64,000 nt of DNA from Marinilactibacillus sp036039175. Its GTDB lineage: Bacteria; Bacillota; Bacilli; Lactobacillales; Carnobacteriaceae_A. Position numbers and translations under genes: made by a program. The stretch spans positions 372,001 to 436,000 of the forward strand of contig NZ_JAYXKP010000001.1 of assembly GCF_036039175.1 (NCBI RefSeq), given 5' to 3'. This document shows, piece by piece, positions 43,500-52,395 of this stretch. Under the pieces are notes generated by a model. The model was not told the origin of the DNA. It worked only from the letters and a program-made list of their open reading frames with translations, and made no database searches. Each line of letters opens with the position of its first letter. Positions within the stretch are counted from its first letter, which is position 1.

Positions 43500-44372
43500 T
43501 TAAAAGTTTAAATCTTCTATTACATCCTTAGCCGATGTTACCAGTTTTGCACCTATTTTGATCAAATCATTTGTTCCAGCAGAGCGTTCTTCAAAAATCG
43601 ATCCAGGGATAGCGTAGACGTCTCGATTTTGCTCCAATGCCTGATAAGCAGTAATCAAACTCCCGCTTCTTTTTTTTGCTTCAACAACAATAACACCAGA
43701 ACTTATACCCGAAATAATTCTATTTCTCAAAGGAAAATGGTGCTTGAGCGGCCTAGTTCCTAGAGGAAACTCTGACAAGATTAACTGCTCTTTTTCAATC
43801 TTTCTCTGCAACCGTTGATTTTCTCCTGGGTAATATCGATCCAATCCCGTACCAATAACCGCAATCGTTCGGCCGCAAGCACGCATACTTGCTTTATGCG
43901 CTCGGGTATCGATCCCTCTAGCCAATCCACTTGAAATCGTAATCCCTTGTTTAACTAATTCCGGTACGAGTGTGTCTACACTTTTCTGACCATATTCGGT
44001 ACATTCTCTGGCGCCAACAATTCCTATAATGTTAGAAGAGAGCCAATCATAGCTTCCTTTATAGAACAAAATTAGTGGCGGCAAGAATATCTCCTTTAAC
44101 ATAAACGGATAAGAAGGATCATTGATTGACACGAATGATACATCGTGACTTTTTAGAGATTGAAGTTGTTTATGAACATCGAACTTTGCTTTGAATTCAA
44201 AAAAAGAAGCTTTCTTTTTTTCAGAAAGCTTCTCGTATTGTCTAAACGTGTCTTGAAAAATCGGTTCTTCTTGGTAGAACTCATTTAAAAAACACCATTT
44301 CTCTTTAATCGACCATTTTGTATAGTGAGATAATATAAAACAAGTTTCTGAGAAACTGAGATAATCGTTCAA
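43500..44372 (-). CDS. dprA: DNA-processing protein DprA
   Basis: About 290 residues. The Rossmann-like core has GIVGARECTEYG, SGLARGIDTRAHKASM, VIGTGLDRYYPGENQ, SEFPLGTRPLKHHFPLRNRIISG and EAKKRSGSLITA, the full DprA/Smf set. It loads RecA onto incoming single-stranded DNA in natural transformation. A GTG at 44384 overlaps the ribosome-binding site (AGGAG, 44384-44388), so I prefer the TTG at 44372; this is uncertain. Sits between rnhB and topA as in other Bacilli. Confidence 0.93.
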   Translation of the reverse strand: MNDYLSFSETCFILSHYTKWSIKEKWCFLNEFYQEEPIFQDTFRQYEKLSEKKKASFFEFKAKFDVHKQLQSLKSHDVSFVSINDPSYPFMLKEIFLPPLILFYKGSYDWLSSNIIGIVGARECTEYGQKSVDTLVPELVKQGITISSGLARGIDTRAHKASMRACGRTIAVIGTGLDRYYPGENQRLQRKIEKEQLILSEFPLGTRPLKHHFPLRNRIISGISSGVIVVEAKKRSGSLITAYQALEQNRDVYAIPGSIFEERSAGTNDLIKIGAKLVTSAKDVIEDLNF

Positions 44373-44452
44373 GTAGACATACACTCCTTATATAATAGTA
44401 GAAACTCACTAAAAAGCTTCTTACTTATATATACTGCCAGATAAATTCTAAC

Positions 44453-45229
44453 TTAACGAAACTCCTGCCTTTCTCTTACTGGTGCAAAAGATAGTCGGTG
44501 GATAGGTGTGATTCCCAGTAAGTCCAATCCTTCTAAATGTTGTTTTGTACCGTAACCAGCATTTTTATCCAATCCATATCCGGGATATTGCTCATGATAA
44601 GTTTCCATCATTTTATCTCTAGTCACTTTTGCCAAAATACTGGCAGCTGCAATTGAAACACTACGCGCATCTCCTTTGATCAGGCTTTCTTGAGCTATAG
44701 GCGTATTCAGTTTCATTGCATCAATTAGTAAATAATCAGGTTCAATGGACAAATCCACTACAGCCATCTCCATTGCACGTTTACTTGCTTGATAAATATT
44801 GATCTCATCGATCCCTTTAGCGTCAACTTGGCCCACGCTATAAGCGATTGCTTTTTCTTTTATTTCAATAAAAAGTCTTTCTCTAGTAGATAGAGAAAGT
44901 TTTTTTGAATCATTTAGTCCGATAATTGGTTTATCTGGATCTAGTATGACAGCAGCAGCTACAACAGGACCTGCCAGAGGACCTCTTCCGACTTCATCAA
45001 TTCCGGCGATAAAAGAAGCTCCATTGTTTCTAGCTGCTTCTTCAAATTCAGACATCATTTTGTAGTCATTTAAAAGCTTTTGCTGACTTTCCTGGTCTTT
45101 TTTCCATTTCGCGATTGCATTTTGAACACCTTTACGGTCATCTTTTAAGAGTTCATCAAAAAGAGGATCGTCTTGATCATTCACTAATGCAAGTTGTTGT
45201 TTGACTTCATTGATTGTCTGCTTCTTCAT
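44453..45229 (-). CDS. rnhB: Ribonuclease HII
   Basis: About 258 residues. AGIDEVGRGPLAGPVVAAAV holds the catalytic Asp-Glu pair, LLIDAMKL and SIAAASILAKVTRD the other acidic and conserved residues, and GYGLDKNAGYGTKQH the C-terminal motif. It removes ribonucleotides and RNA primers from DNA. I start at the ATG 45229; an ATG at 45235 and a longer frame also exist. It overlaps the end of rbgA by about 23 nt, so translation is coupled. Confidence 0.94.
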   Translation of the reverse strand: MKKQTINEVKQQLALVNDQDDPLFDELLKDDRKGVQNAIAKWKKDQESQQKLLNDYKMMSEFEEAARNNGASFIAGIDEVGRGPLAGPVVAAAVILDPDKPIIGLNDSKKLSLSTRERLFIEIKEKAIAYSVGQVDAKGIDEINIYQASKRAMEMAVVDLSIEPDYLLIDAMKLNTPIAQESLIKGDARSVSIAAASILAKVTRDKMMETYHEQYPGYGLDKNAGYGTKQHLEGLDLLGITPIHRLSFAPVRERQEFR

Positions 45230-46091
45230 CTTCATCACTTTCTGTAAATATGTCATTCGGTGTTTCAAGCGTAATTCTACCTAATTTACCGTCTCTTAAC
45301 TCATATATTAAGGCTTGTGCAGTTCGTTCATAATCTTCTTTAAAGCCTCTTAGTCTTGTGATTTCCATTAATAATTCAGGTAATTCCATTTCTTTTTCAA
45401 GTTCTTGTTCAAATTTATAACGAGATGATAAAGCTCCTGGATAATGTTGAACCAAGTAATCCATCCCAAAAAGTGCAATGTCATCAAGATTCAGTAAAGC
45501 ATCTTTAATTGCCCCTGTTAAAGCTAATCGTTTGCCAACTTCTTGATCTTCGAATTTAGGCCATAATATACCTGGAGTATCCAATAATTCGAGCTCTTTA
45601 CCATACTTAATCCATTGCTGTGACTTTGTTACTCCTGGTCTATTACCTGTCTGAGCAATATTTTTACGAGCAAAACGGTTGATCAGAGTAGATTTCCCTA
45701 CATTAGGAATACCAACACATACGGCTCTGATTGCGCGTGGTTTCAACCCTTTTTTCTTTCTTTTTTCAAAAAACGACGTCAAGGCTACTTTAGCCAGTTT
45801 GATGACTTCTTTCATTCCTTGTCCTTCTTTTGCATTGATGGAAATTGCATAAATGCCTTGAGACTCGTAGTATCTGATCCACTCATTCACTTTTTTCATA
45901 TCCGCTAAATCGCTTTTCATTAATATAGTAATTCTTGGTTTATCTCCAATCATATCTACTAAATCAGGATTTCGACTTGAATAGGGGATTCGAGCATCAA
46001 CCAGTTCAAATACCACATCTACTAACTTTAGTTTTTCAAGAAATTGTCTCTTAGCTTTGGCCATATGGCCGGGGTACCATTGTATTGTCAT
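45207..46091 (-). CDS. rbgA: Ribosome biogenesis GTPase RbgA (YlqF)
   Basis: A 294-aa circularly permuted GTPase. The order is DARIPYSSRNPD, MKSDL (G4), then GIPNVGKSTLINR (G1) and DTPGILWP (G3), the reverse of the usual GTPase order. It promotes late maturation of the 50S subunit. AGGAGA precedes the ATG. First gene of a run into rnhB. Confidence 0.95.
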   Translation of the reverse strand: MTIQWYPGHMAKAKRQFLEKLKLVDVVFELVDARIPYSSRNPDLVDMIGDKPRITILMKSDLADMKKVNEWIRYYESQGIYAISINAKEGQGMKEVIKLAKVALTSFFEKRKKKGLKPRAIRAVCVGIPNVGKSTLINRFARKNIAQTGNRPGVTKSQQWIKYGKELELLDTPGILWPKFEDQEVGKRLALTGAIKDALLNLDDIALFGMDYLVQHYPGALSSRYKFEQELEKEMELPELLMEITRLRGFKEDYERTAQALIYELRDGKLGRITLETPNDIFTESDEDEEADNQ

Positions 46092-46149
46092 TATTTTTCT
46101 CCTAACACGTTATCTATTATCAGTGTATCATGAATTTGCTTATTTCATG

Positions 46150-46190
46150 AAAAAAAGTTGGTACAGAAGGTCTCCCTTCTTTTACCAACT
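46150..46190 (-). terminator. Terminator of the first signal peptidase gene
   Basis: AGTTGGTA pairs with TACCAACT around an inner AGAAGG/CCTTCT stem, followed by a T7 run on the minus strand. Confidence 0.88.
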
Positions 46191-46201
46191 ATCTTTTTTC
46201 T

Positions 46202-46843
46202 TTAATCGTTTTTATCAATAAGGCCAAAGTGTTTGAACGGTAGAAGTCTATAGCTTGTTTTTCCAGTAACAGAATCTTCTGGTACAAAACCAAAATATCG
46301 ACTATCTCTAGAATTTCCACGGTTATCACCCATAACGAAAAACTCATTTTCAGGTACCGTCTGAACACCTTGAAGAGATTCAAGGGAGAACTCGTTGATA
46401 GTTCCTCCAATAACAGGAGCATCCAGTTCTTCTAACCCTTCAAGATAAGGTTCTTCAACTTCCTCATTGTTCACATAAAGCGTATCGTTACTATATCTTA
46501 TTTCGTCTCCAGGCACACCAATAACTCTTTTAATGTATTGTTTTTCAGGTTCGTCTGGTGCTGGAAATACGATAATATCAAAAGGTTCAACTTCACCCAT
46601 CTTACTGAGCAAAAGTTTATCTCCATCTTCAAGCGTCGGCGCCATGGATTCGCCTTCTACACTCACAAAAGTATAGACATACGTTTGAAAGAGCAGTATG
46701 ACGCCGGTTATAACAGCGATATAAATCAAAGTGCTAATGACTTCTTGAAAAAAAGTGCGTTTCTTCTCAGGTTTTCTAACTTTTTTATCATGCTTACTTT
46801 TTCTAGGTTCATAATTGGTTTCTTCGTACTGTTGATCACTCAT
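46202..46843 (-). CDS. lepB: Signal peptidase I (larger paralogue)
   Basis: A 213-aa type I signal peptidase. A charged cytoplasmic head of 30 residues precedes one membrane helix (about 36-57). GESMAPTL holds the catalytic serine and YIKRVIGVPGD the lysine; GDNRGNSRDSR is box D. It cleaves secreted preproteins outside the membrane. A second, smaller paralogue lies directly upstream on the same strand, 53 nt away. Confidence 0.95.
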   Translation of the reverse strand: MSDQQYEETNYEPRKSKHDKKVRKPEKKRTFFQEVISTLIYIAVITGVILLFQTYVYTFVSVEGESMAPTLEDGDKLLLSKMGEVEPFDIIVFPAPDEPEKQYIKRVIGVPGDEIRYSNDTLYVNNEEVEEPYLEGLEELDAPVIGGTINEFSLESLQGVQTVPENEFFVMGDNRGNSRDSRYFGFVPEDSVTGKTSYRLLPFKHFGLIDKND

Positions 46844-46895
46844 TAATCAACCTTCTCTCTAACATAATGATATAGGGCTTTTTTTTAAAATTGGT

Positions 46896-47435
46896 TCAAT
46901 GCCATCCTATTCTTTCGAAGGGATAATAGAGCAGAACAACCTTACCTATAACTGATTCACTGGATATACTACCATAAAAACGACTATCATAACTATAACG
47001 ACGATTGTCTCCCATTAAAAAATACTCACCTTCAGGGACTCTCTGATCTCCAGTCTGAATAATATCGAAATTCGAAGTCCAAAGTCCGGGCTCCTCATTA
47101 ATCTCATTGCGGTCAAAGAACGGTTCCGCTACAATTTGATTGTTCACGTATAATTGATCTTGTTCATAACGGATAGATTCTCCGGGCAGTCCTATAACCC
47201 TTTTAACAACTGTTTTGTTCATCGGATCCGTAAATACAAGAATATCGAATCGCTCTATTGAAGATACGGTTGACATCACTACTTTATCATTTGAATCAAA
47301 TGTTGGATACATGGATATTCCAGTAACATCTGTAGGTATTAAAATATAGAGTCTTAAAAAGGCACCGACTAAAACGAGGCCAAACAAGACTTTCGCGATG
47401 CGCTTTCGTCTTAATTTTTTAAGACTTTCTTGCAT
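46896..47435 (-). CDS. Signal peptidase I (smaller paralogue)
   Basis: A 179-aa type I signal peptidase with a very short basic head (MQESLKKLRRKR), one membrane helix and the motifs GISMYPTF (Ser), VVKRVIGLPGE (Lys) and GDNRRYSYDSR. All catalytic residues are present. I start at the second ATG (47435), 6 nt from GAGG. It differs clearly from its neighbour, so it is an old duplicate. The two may split the substrate range. Confidence 0.93.
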   Translation of the reverse strand: MQESLKKLRRKRIAKVLFGLVLVGAFLRLYILIPTDVTGISMYPTFDSNDKVVMSTVSSIERFDILVFTDPMNKTVVKRVIGLPGESIRYEQDQLYVNNQIVAEPFFDRNEINEEPGLWTSNFDIIQTGDQRVPEGEYFLMGDNRRYSYDSRFYGSISSESVIGKVVLLYYPFERIGWH

Positions 47436-47564
47436 ATGCATCCTCTTTCTGAATAAAGTAATTGAAATGATTGACTAACTTATTATAGCTTATATTTTCC
47501 ATTTTTATCAAGCCATTTTTAATTGTACAGTCATCTGTTGATTGTAACCCTCATTTTATTCAGA

Positions 47565-47597
47565 CAAAAAGCGATTTATAAAATCATAAATCGCTTG
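47565..47597 (-). terminator. Terminator of the C-terminal processing protease gene
   Basis: A perfect 11-bp stem AAGCGATTTAT / ATAAATCGCTT lies 7 nt past the stop codon, with T5 on the minus strand. Confidence 0.88.
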
Positions 47598-47603
47598 GAG
47601 TCT

Positions 47604-49076
47604 TTATTCTTCACTTAAGATTTTTACAGCTTCTTCATATTGCGTGTCATTTGATTCGATCAAAGTTCTCAAAGCTTCAACGAGTTTTGTAGCCGTAGAT
47701 CCTGTAACAACACCATCAACCTCTAATGCATTATCTTCTTGGAAGCTTTTAACAGCAGATTGCGTTTCTTCTGTAAACGTGTCCCCTGAGTCTCCCACTG
47801 GATACTCAAGTGCTTCAAGGACAGCATTTAAGTTGGCAACTTCTTCAGAACTATCCTCGATTTGATAAGTTTCTTGACTATTCACAATCAGCAAATTCTG
47901 ATATTCAGGCATTGCGACTTCAATGTCAGGAGCAATTCCTTTTTCATGGATCCACTCACCATTTGCTGTCAACCATTTGCCTGTCGTATATTTCACTTCG
48001 CCTTCACCTTCAACAATCGGTGCAACATTTTGTATTGTACCTTTACCAAAAGTTGTTTGTCCGATCAACTGTATACCCGCAGATTCACTTAGCGCACCTG
48101 CTATAATCTCAGACGCACTTGCACTACCTTCGTTAATGAGCAACACTGCCTCGCCTTCAAACTTGTACTCTCCAAGATTTTCAGAATCTGCAAGGTAGAC
48201 AAACGGCTCTTCGCCTCTGCCTTGAGACTGCATCAAGGGTTTGCCGTCTTCGACAAAGATATTGGAAATTTGTAATGCACTATCTAGTAGACCGCCAGGG
48301 TTACTACGAACGTCAAATATGAACTTCTGAGCACCTTGTTCCTTCAGAGTTTCGATGGCATTAACAAGCTCTTCATATGTTGGTCGATTGAAATTCGTAA
48401 TACGAATATGACCAATCGATGGATCATTGCTGTCCATCTCATAAACAACCGATTCTACAGGGATCGCATCTCTAGTCAAGGTAACAGTAAACTCTTCACC
48501 GCCCCGTTGAAGTAAAAGAGTTACTTCAGAATCTTTTGGTCCTCTAATCAACGCTACTGCATCTGATAAAGATAATTCTGCAACTGATTCACCGTCTATC
48601 TCGACAATCATATCATTCGCTTGCAGTCCTGCTGCTTCTGCTGGTGAGCCAGCTATTGGAGAAACGATTCGAACAAATTCTCCTTCTTTCATAACTTCTG
48701 CGCCAATTCCTTCAAATTCGCCATCAGTACTTTCCTGTAGAGAAGTTGACTCACTGACATCTAGATATTCTGTATAAGGATCCCCTATCGAGCCAGCCAT
48801 ACCCTCAAGTGCCCCTTCAATCAATACTTGAGAATCAATTTCTTCAAAATAATTTTCCATGAGCACTGAATAGAGTTCTTCAACTTGTATCAGTTCATCA
48901 GGTAATTGATTTTGCGTTTCTGGTTGTGTACTCATCGTACTTTCTGGCTGCTCATCTGATCCTCTAACGGCCAGACTAGTTCCTGCAATACCTACGACCA
49001 ATACTACAATTAATGAAAGGATATAGATCGTCAAACTGACTTTTTTAGGCTGTTTATTTCCTGGGTCTTGTTCCAT
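47604..49076 (-). CDS. Carboxyl-terminal processing protease (S41 family)
   Basis: A 490-aa membrane-anchored serine protease. An N-terminal helix (about 14-33) is followed by an outer region with a PDZ domain (about 105-190, GLQANDMIVEIDGES), then the S41 core with FDVRSNPGGLLDSA and GSASASEIIAGAL (catalytic Ser) and FGKGTIQ (Lys). The last 65 residues form a PG_binding_1-like domain (FTEETQSAVKSFQEDN), as in B. subtilis CtpA/CtpB. Probably acts at the cell surface. Confidence 0.94.
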   Translation of the reverse strand: MEQDPGNKQPKKVSLTIYILSLIVVLVVGIAGTSLAVRGSDEQPESTMSTQPETQNQLPDELIQVEELYSVLMENYFEEIDSQVLIEGALEGMAGSIGDPYTEYLDVSESTSLQESTDGEFEGIGAEVMKEGEFVRIVSPIAGSPAEAAGLQANDMIVEIDGESVAELSLSDAVALIRGPKDSEVTLLLQRGGEEFTVTLTRDAIPVESVVYEMDSNDPSIGHIRITNFNRPTYEELVNAIETLKEQGAQKFIFDVRSNPGGLLDSALQISNIFVEDGKPLMQSQGRGEEPFVYLADSENLGEYKFEGEAVLLINEGSASASEIIAGALSESAGIQLIGQTTFGKGTIQNVAPIVEGEGEVKYTTGKWLTANGEWIHEKGIAPDIEVAMPEYQNLLIVNSQETYQIEDSSEEVANLNAVLEALEYPVGDSGDTFTEETQSAVKSFQEDNALEVDGVVTGSTATKLVEALRTLIESNDTQYEEAVKILSEE

Positions 49077-49111
49077 GAACTTCCTCTTTTCTCAACTAAT
49101 CCCTTACCAGT

Positions 49112-49828
49112 TTATGCTTTATTGGCTTTAAGAGCCGTTTCTAGTGCAATAATCATCATATCATCAAACGTTCTTTCTCGTTCTTCTGAAGTCGTCTCTT
49201 CACCAGTAATTAAATGGTCACTAATCGTTAAAAGAGCCAACGCTTTTTTATTATATTTAGCAGCTAATAGATAAAGACCAGCTGCTTCCATTTCAACAGC
49301 AAGTACACCATAATCTGCTAATTTCATTTTATCGAGTTCTTGATTATAAAAACGGTCTGCACTCAAAACATTTCCGACTTTGATTTTCATTCCATTTGCA
49401 GTACCAATATCATATGCATCTTTCAATAAACCAAAATCCGCTATTGGAGCAAAGTCCACTTGGTTTTCAAAGGTATTTCGAACAGCACTTGAATCAGTAG
49501 TAGCTGCTTGCGCCAATACCACATCTCTGATTTCTACTTCTTTTTTCATTCCACCAGCTGAACCTACCCGCATCAGTGTCTGAACGCCATATTCTTGAAT
49601 CAACTCTTCTACATAGATCATGATTGAAGGAATACCCATACCCGTACCTTGCACGGAAATTTTCTGTCCCTTATACGTTCCCGTATATCCAAAAGCATTT
49701 CTAACCGTATTGTATTGAACAACATCTTCTAGAAAAGTTTCTGCAATATACTTTGCTCTTAAAGGATCTCCTGGTAATAAAACCGTTTCTGCGATATCGC
49801 CTTGTTTAGCTTCAATATGTGTACTCAT
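49112..49828 (-). CDS. deoD: Purine nucleoside phosphorylase
   Basis: A 238-aa hexameric-type phosphorylase. GDPLRAKYIAETFL, GMGIPSIMIYVEEL, RVGSAGG near residue 87 and EMEAAGLY near 180 are the DeoD motifs; Asp in LTISDHL is the general acid. It splits purine (deoxy)nucleosides with phosphate. AGGGAGA precedes the ATG. Confidence 0.95.
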   Translation of the reverse strand: MSTHIEAKQGDIAETVLLPGDPLRAKYIAETFLEDVVQYNTVRNAFGYTGTYKGQKISVQGTGMGIPSIMIYVEELIQEYGVQTLMRVGSAGGMKKEVEIRDVVLAQAATTDSSAVRNTFENQVDFAPIADFGLLKDAYDIGTANGMKIKVGNVLSADRFYNQELDKMKLADYGVLAVEMEAAGLYLLAAKYNKKALALLTISDHLITGEETTSEERERTFDDMMIIALETALKANKA

Positions 49829-49861
49829 CGTTGCATCTCCCTAATTGTTTAATCGTTGAAC

Positions 49862-50086
49862 TCAATTTGAATTTTTATCAATGTAACGTCCCCAAGCTTC
49901 ATCAAAAACATCCATACTCGGCAAATAATGGCCATTTAGTTCCAGATATGCGCTGATTTCATCATAGTCTTCCGATTGCTTAGGAAAGCTACCATCATTC
50001 TCTGCATGATTTGCAAAAAGCGTGACAGCATCTTTCTTTTTAGGATCTCTTTCAGTCATAAGATAATGATAGAACGGTCGAATCAT
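49862..50086 (-). CDS. YozE-family SAM-like protein
   Basis: A 74-aa YozE_SAM_like protein: MIRPFYHYLMTERDPK at the start, FANHAENDGSFPKQSEDYDEIS in the middle. The function of the family is not established. Its ATG overlaps the msrA stop (TAATG), with AAGGAG 7 nt upstream inside msrA, so translation is coupled. The msrA-yozE pair also occurs in Bacillus. Confidence 0.9.
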   Translation of the reverse strand: MIRPFYHYLMTERDPKKKDAVTLFANHAENDGSFPKQSEDYDEISAYLELNGHYLPSMDVFDEAWGRYIDKNSN

Positions 50087-50604
50087 TAATTTGCTCCTTT
50101 GGAGTTTGCTGCTTCCCATTCAGCCCGCTCAAGTTTTTCTTGCTTGTACAAACGCGGATTTTTTTTGTAGAATTCTTGATGTTCTTCTTCAGCTTCATAA
50201 AAAATACCCGCTTCTTCTATTGTAGTAACAATAGGATCTTGATACTTTCCACTTTCTTGTAGCTTTGCTTTTGAAGTCTCTGCAATTTCTTTTTGAGTGT
50301 CTGAATAGTAGTAAATAACTGGTCTATAACTATCTCCACGGTCCATAAATTGTCCCATCGCGTCAGTTGGATCGGTTTGATCCCAGTATAATGATACAAG
50401 TGACTCATAGGCTACTTTATCAGGATCGAATTCGATTAACACAGCTTCTGTGTGACCTGTTGTTTGACTTTTAACTTGTTCATAAGTTGGATTTTCAACG
50501 TGTCCGCCTGTATAACCTGATAAAACAGACTTAATGCCATCTTGTTCTTCAAACGGCTCTACCATACACCAGAAGCACCCACCTGCAAATAATGCTTTTT
50601 CCAT
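50086..50604 (-). CDS. msrA: Peptide-methionine (S)-S-oxide reductase MsrA
   Basis: A 172-aa MsrA. AGGCFWCMVEPFE at residues 7-19 contains the catalytic cysteine, GYTGGHVENPTYEQV and VLIEFDPDKVAYESL follow. It repairs S-epimers of methionine sulfoxide. Only two cysteines occur, both in GCFWC, so the resolving cysteine usually found near the C-terminus is missing; regeneration probably runs directly through thioredoxin or within that pair. No fused MsrB domain is present. Confidence 0.94.
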   Translation of the reverse strand: MEKALFAGGCFWCMVEPFEEQDGIKSVLSGYTGGHVENPTYEQVKSQTTGHTEAVLIEFDPDKVAYESLVSLYWDQTDPTDAMGQFMDRGDSYRPVIYYYSDTQKEIAETSKAKLQESGKYQDPIVTTIEEAGIFYEAEEEHQEFYKKNPRLYKQEKLERAEWEAANSKGAN

Positions 50605-50662
50605 CTATCTCAACACCTCTTTGTAATTTTTTTCAGTACGATGATTCATCTGAGCTAGTTTA

Positions 50663-51286
50663 TCATCTTATTGCCTCAACTGGCAAATGGATATTTAAAC
50701 GAATGTCATCTTCTTCCAAATTGATTCGGTCAGCAGAGAAACGCGTTCCATTTTCTAACTCAAATTCATTGAGATTAACAATGATAAACTGGTTTTCACT
50801 ATCGATCACAATCCATTCCGGAAAATCTACCTGTCTTGATAATTGGGACATAGCGAAGCTGATTGGTAAGTTAAGTGAACCAATATTGATTGAATCGCCT
50901 CTTAACTGCAGATTACCATTCTCTAAAACATACGGTGTCATGTATAGAGAGAACTGTATTGGAAATCCGAAAACTTCAATTTCTCCATTTAATTCAGCAG
51001 ACTCTTCTAAAGAGAAACTGAAGCCCGCATATTGATCGTCCAGTTCTTTTTCAAGGTATTCATTCGTCAGCCTTGTTACATCAGCCTTTGTTGTACTGAC
51101 TTCAAAAATCAAATCATCATCGTTTGTCACAAGTGGTGCTGTATTCTCTTCGCCTACGCTCACTGGCTGTAATTGAACAGCTAACCATATAGCAGCACCT
51201 ACAATTAAGCCGGCTAAAATCAAAAAGGCCCATTTCCAGATGTTGATTGTTTTCTTATTACCTGAATTATCTGACCGTTGTTCCAC
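50663..51286 (-). CDS. ypmS: YpmS-family protein
   Basis: A 207-aa protein with one N-terminal membrane helix (about 14-36) and a beta-rich outer domain, matching YpmS/DUF2140. The pattern VSTTKADVTRLTNEYLEKEL and INLEEDDIRLNIHLP fits. Function unknown; it is found beside the YpmR lipase gene, as here (19 nt apart). The start is GTG with AGGAAGA upstream. Confidence 0.85.
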   Translation of the reverse strand: MEQRSDNSGNKKTINIWKWAFLILAGLIVGAAIWLAVQLQPVSVGEENTAPLVTNDDDLIFEVSTTKADVTRLTNEYLEKELDDQYAGFSFSLEESAELNGEIEVFGFPIQFSLYMTPYVLENGNLQLRGDSINIGSLNLPISFAMSQLSRQVDFPEWIVIDSENQFIIVNLNEFELENGTRFSADRINLEEDDIRLNIHLPVEAIR

Positions 51287-51305
51287 TATATCGATCTTCC
51301 TTTCT

Positions 51306-52193
51306 TTATCTATTCATACTGAGCAAGGAGTCAGTATCTTCAAGTTCTTTTTCAATCGCTTCTCTTAAGGCTGAAGCCATAACCTTGTAACCACTATCGT
51401 TCGGATGGAATAAATCGTCTTCGAACAGGTATGGATGATTAGTATCTTGAATGTCTTCTAAGGAATCACCACTATTTGCTTCCACTTCAGTTTCAGTAGG
51501 AGCATCACTTGGATTAAATAATGAATCAATTTCTACAAATGTTACGTTATCAGTATTTTCGGCAATCTCGACAGTTCTTTCATTCCATAAATCAAAAACA
51601 GCCTGCAGCCCTTCAAATTCCGCAAAGTAGTAATGGTAAGGATTGTATAATCCGTATATATAAATTGAAGCTTCACTATTATACTGCTTTAATAGAGAAA
51701 AGATGCTATTCAAATTTGCTTCGTACTCTTGTATGGTGGTTTCAAAATCATCCACAGATCCATTTAATCCCACTTGTCTGAAGTTCCTGATTAAATCATT
51801 ACCACCAACCGTTATAGTAATAATATTAGCTTCTTTTAAATCTGCCTGCGCCTCTTCGTTTTCTTCCAGTAACGTCATCAATTGACTAGAAGTATCTCCT
51901 GCGTGACCATAATTAGCTGTTTGAACGTTTTTGACATTAGGATTTGTTCTCAACATATCTGCAACTAACGGAACATAACCTCCTCTTTGCGTACTGTCAC
52001 CGACACCTTCTGTTAAAGAATCGCCTACAGCAACTAAATCAAGGGAAATGCGGCTCTGTTGCTGCGCTATTTCCTCATTTTCAGAATTAGATGAATTGGA
52101 TTTTGGAACAAAAAAATCCAAAATCACGTAACTTAAAAGTGCAAACAAAACGATACTGATCAGGCTGATGCCTACTTTTTTTAATGATCTCAT
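51306..52193 (-). CDS. SGNH/GDSL-family lipase or esterase (YpmR-like)
   Basis: A 295-aa hydrolase. A membrane anchor at residues 8-30 precedes the SGNH domain: AVGDSLTEGVG (Ser), a Gly in NYGHAGDTS, TVGGNDLI (Asn) and DLFHPNDSGY (Asp-x-x-His). All four blocks are intact, so it should hydrolyse lipid or acyl esters at the cell surface. It leads the ypmR-ypmS pair. Confidence 0.92.
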   Translation of the reverse strand: MRSLKKVGISLISIVLFALLSYVILDFFVPKSNSSNSENEEIAQQQSRISLDLVAVGDSLTEGVGDSTQRGGYVPLVADMLRTNPNVKNVQTANYGHAGDTSSQLMTLLEENEEAQADLKEANIITITVGGNDLIRNFRQVGLNGSVDDFETTIQEYEANLNSIFSLLKQYNSEASIYIYGLYNPYHYYFAEFEGLQAVFDLWNERTVEIAENTDNVTFVEIDSLFNPSDAPTETEVEANSGDSLEDIQDTNHPYLFEDDLFHPNDSGYKVMASALREAIEKELEDTDSLLSMNR

Positions 52194-52395
52194 AAAAATC
52201 CTTTCCAGATTAAAAAATCTTCTATTTTGTGTACTTGAATTAGATAAAAAACATGCTAAAAGTCGCTTTCAGTTAGATGAATATGCTATACTGAATTTGT
52301 CAAAATAATTGGTTACTATTTGAAAGTACTCAAAAGATAGTATACCAAATTATCGTATTGACGTACAGAAGCGAAGGTTGTAGAGGAGGTATATT

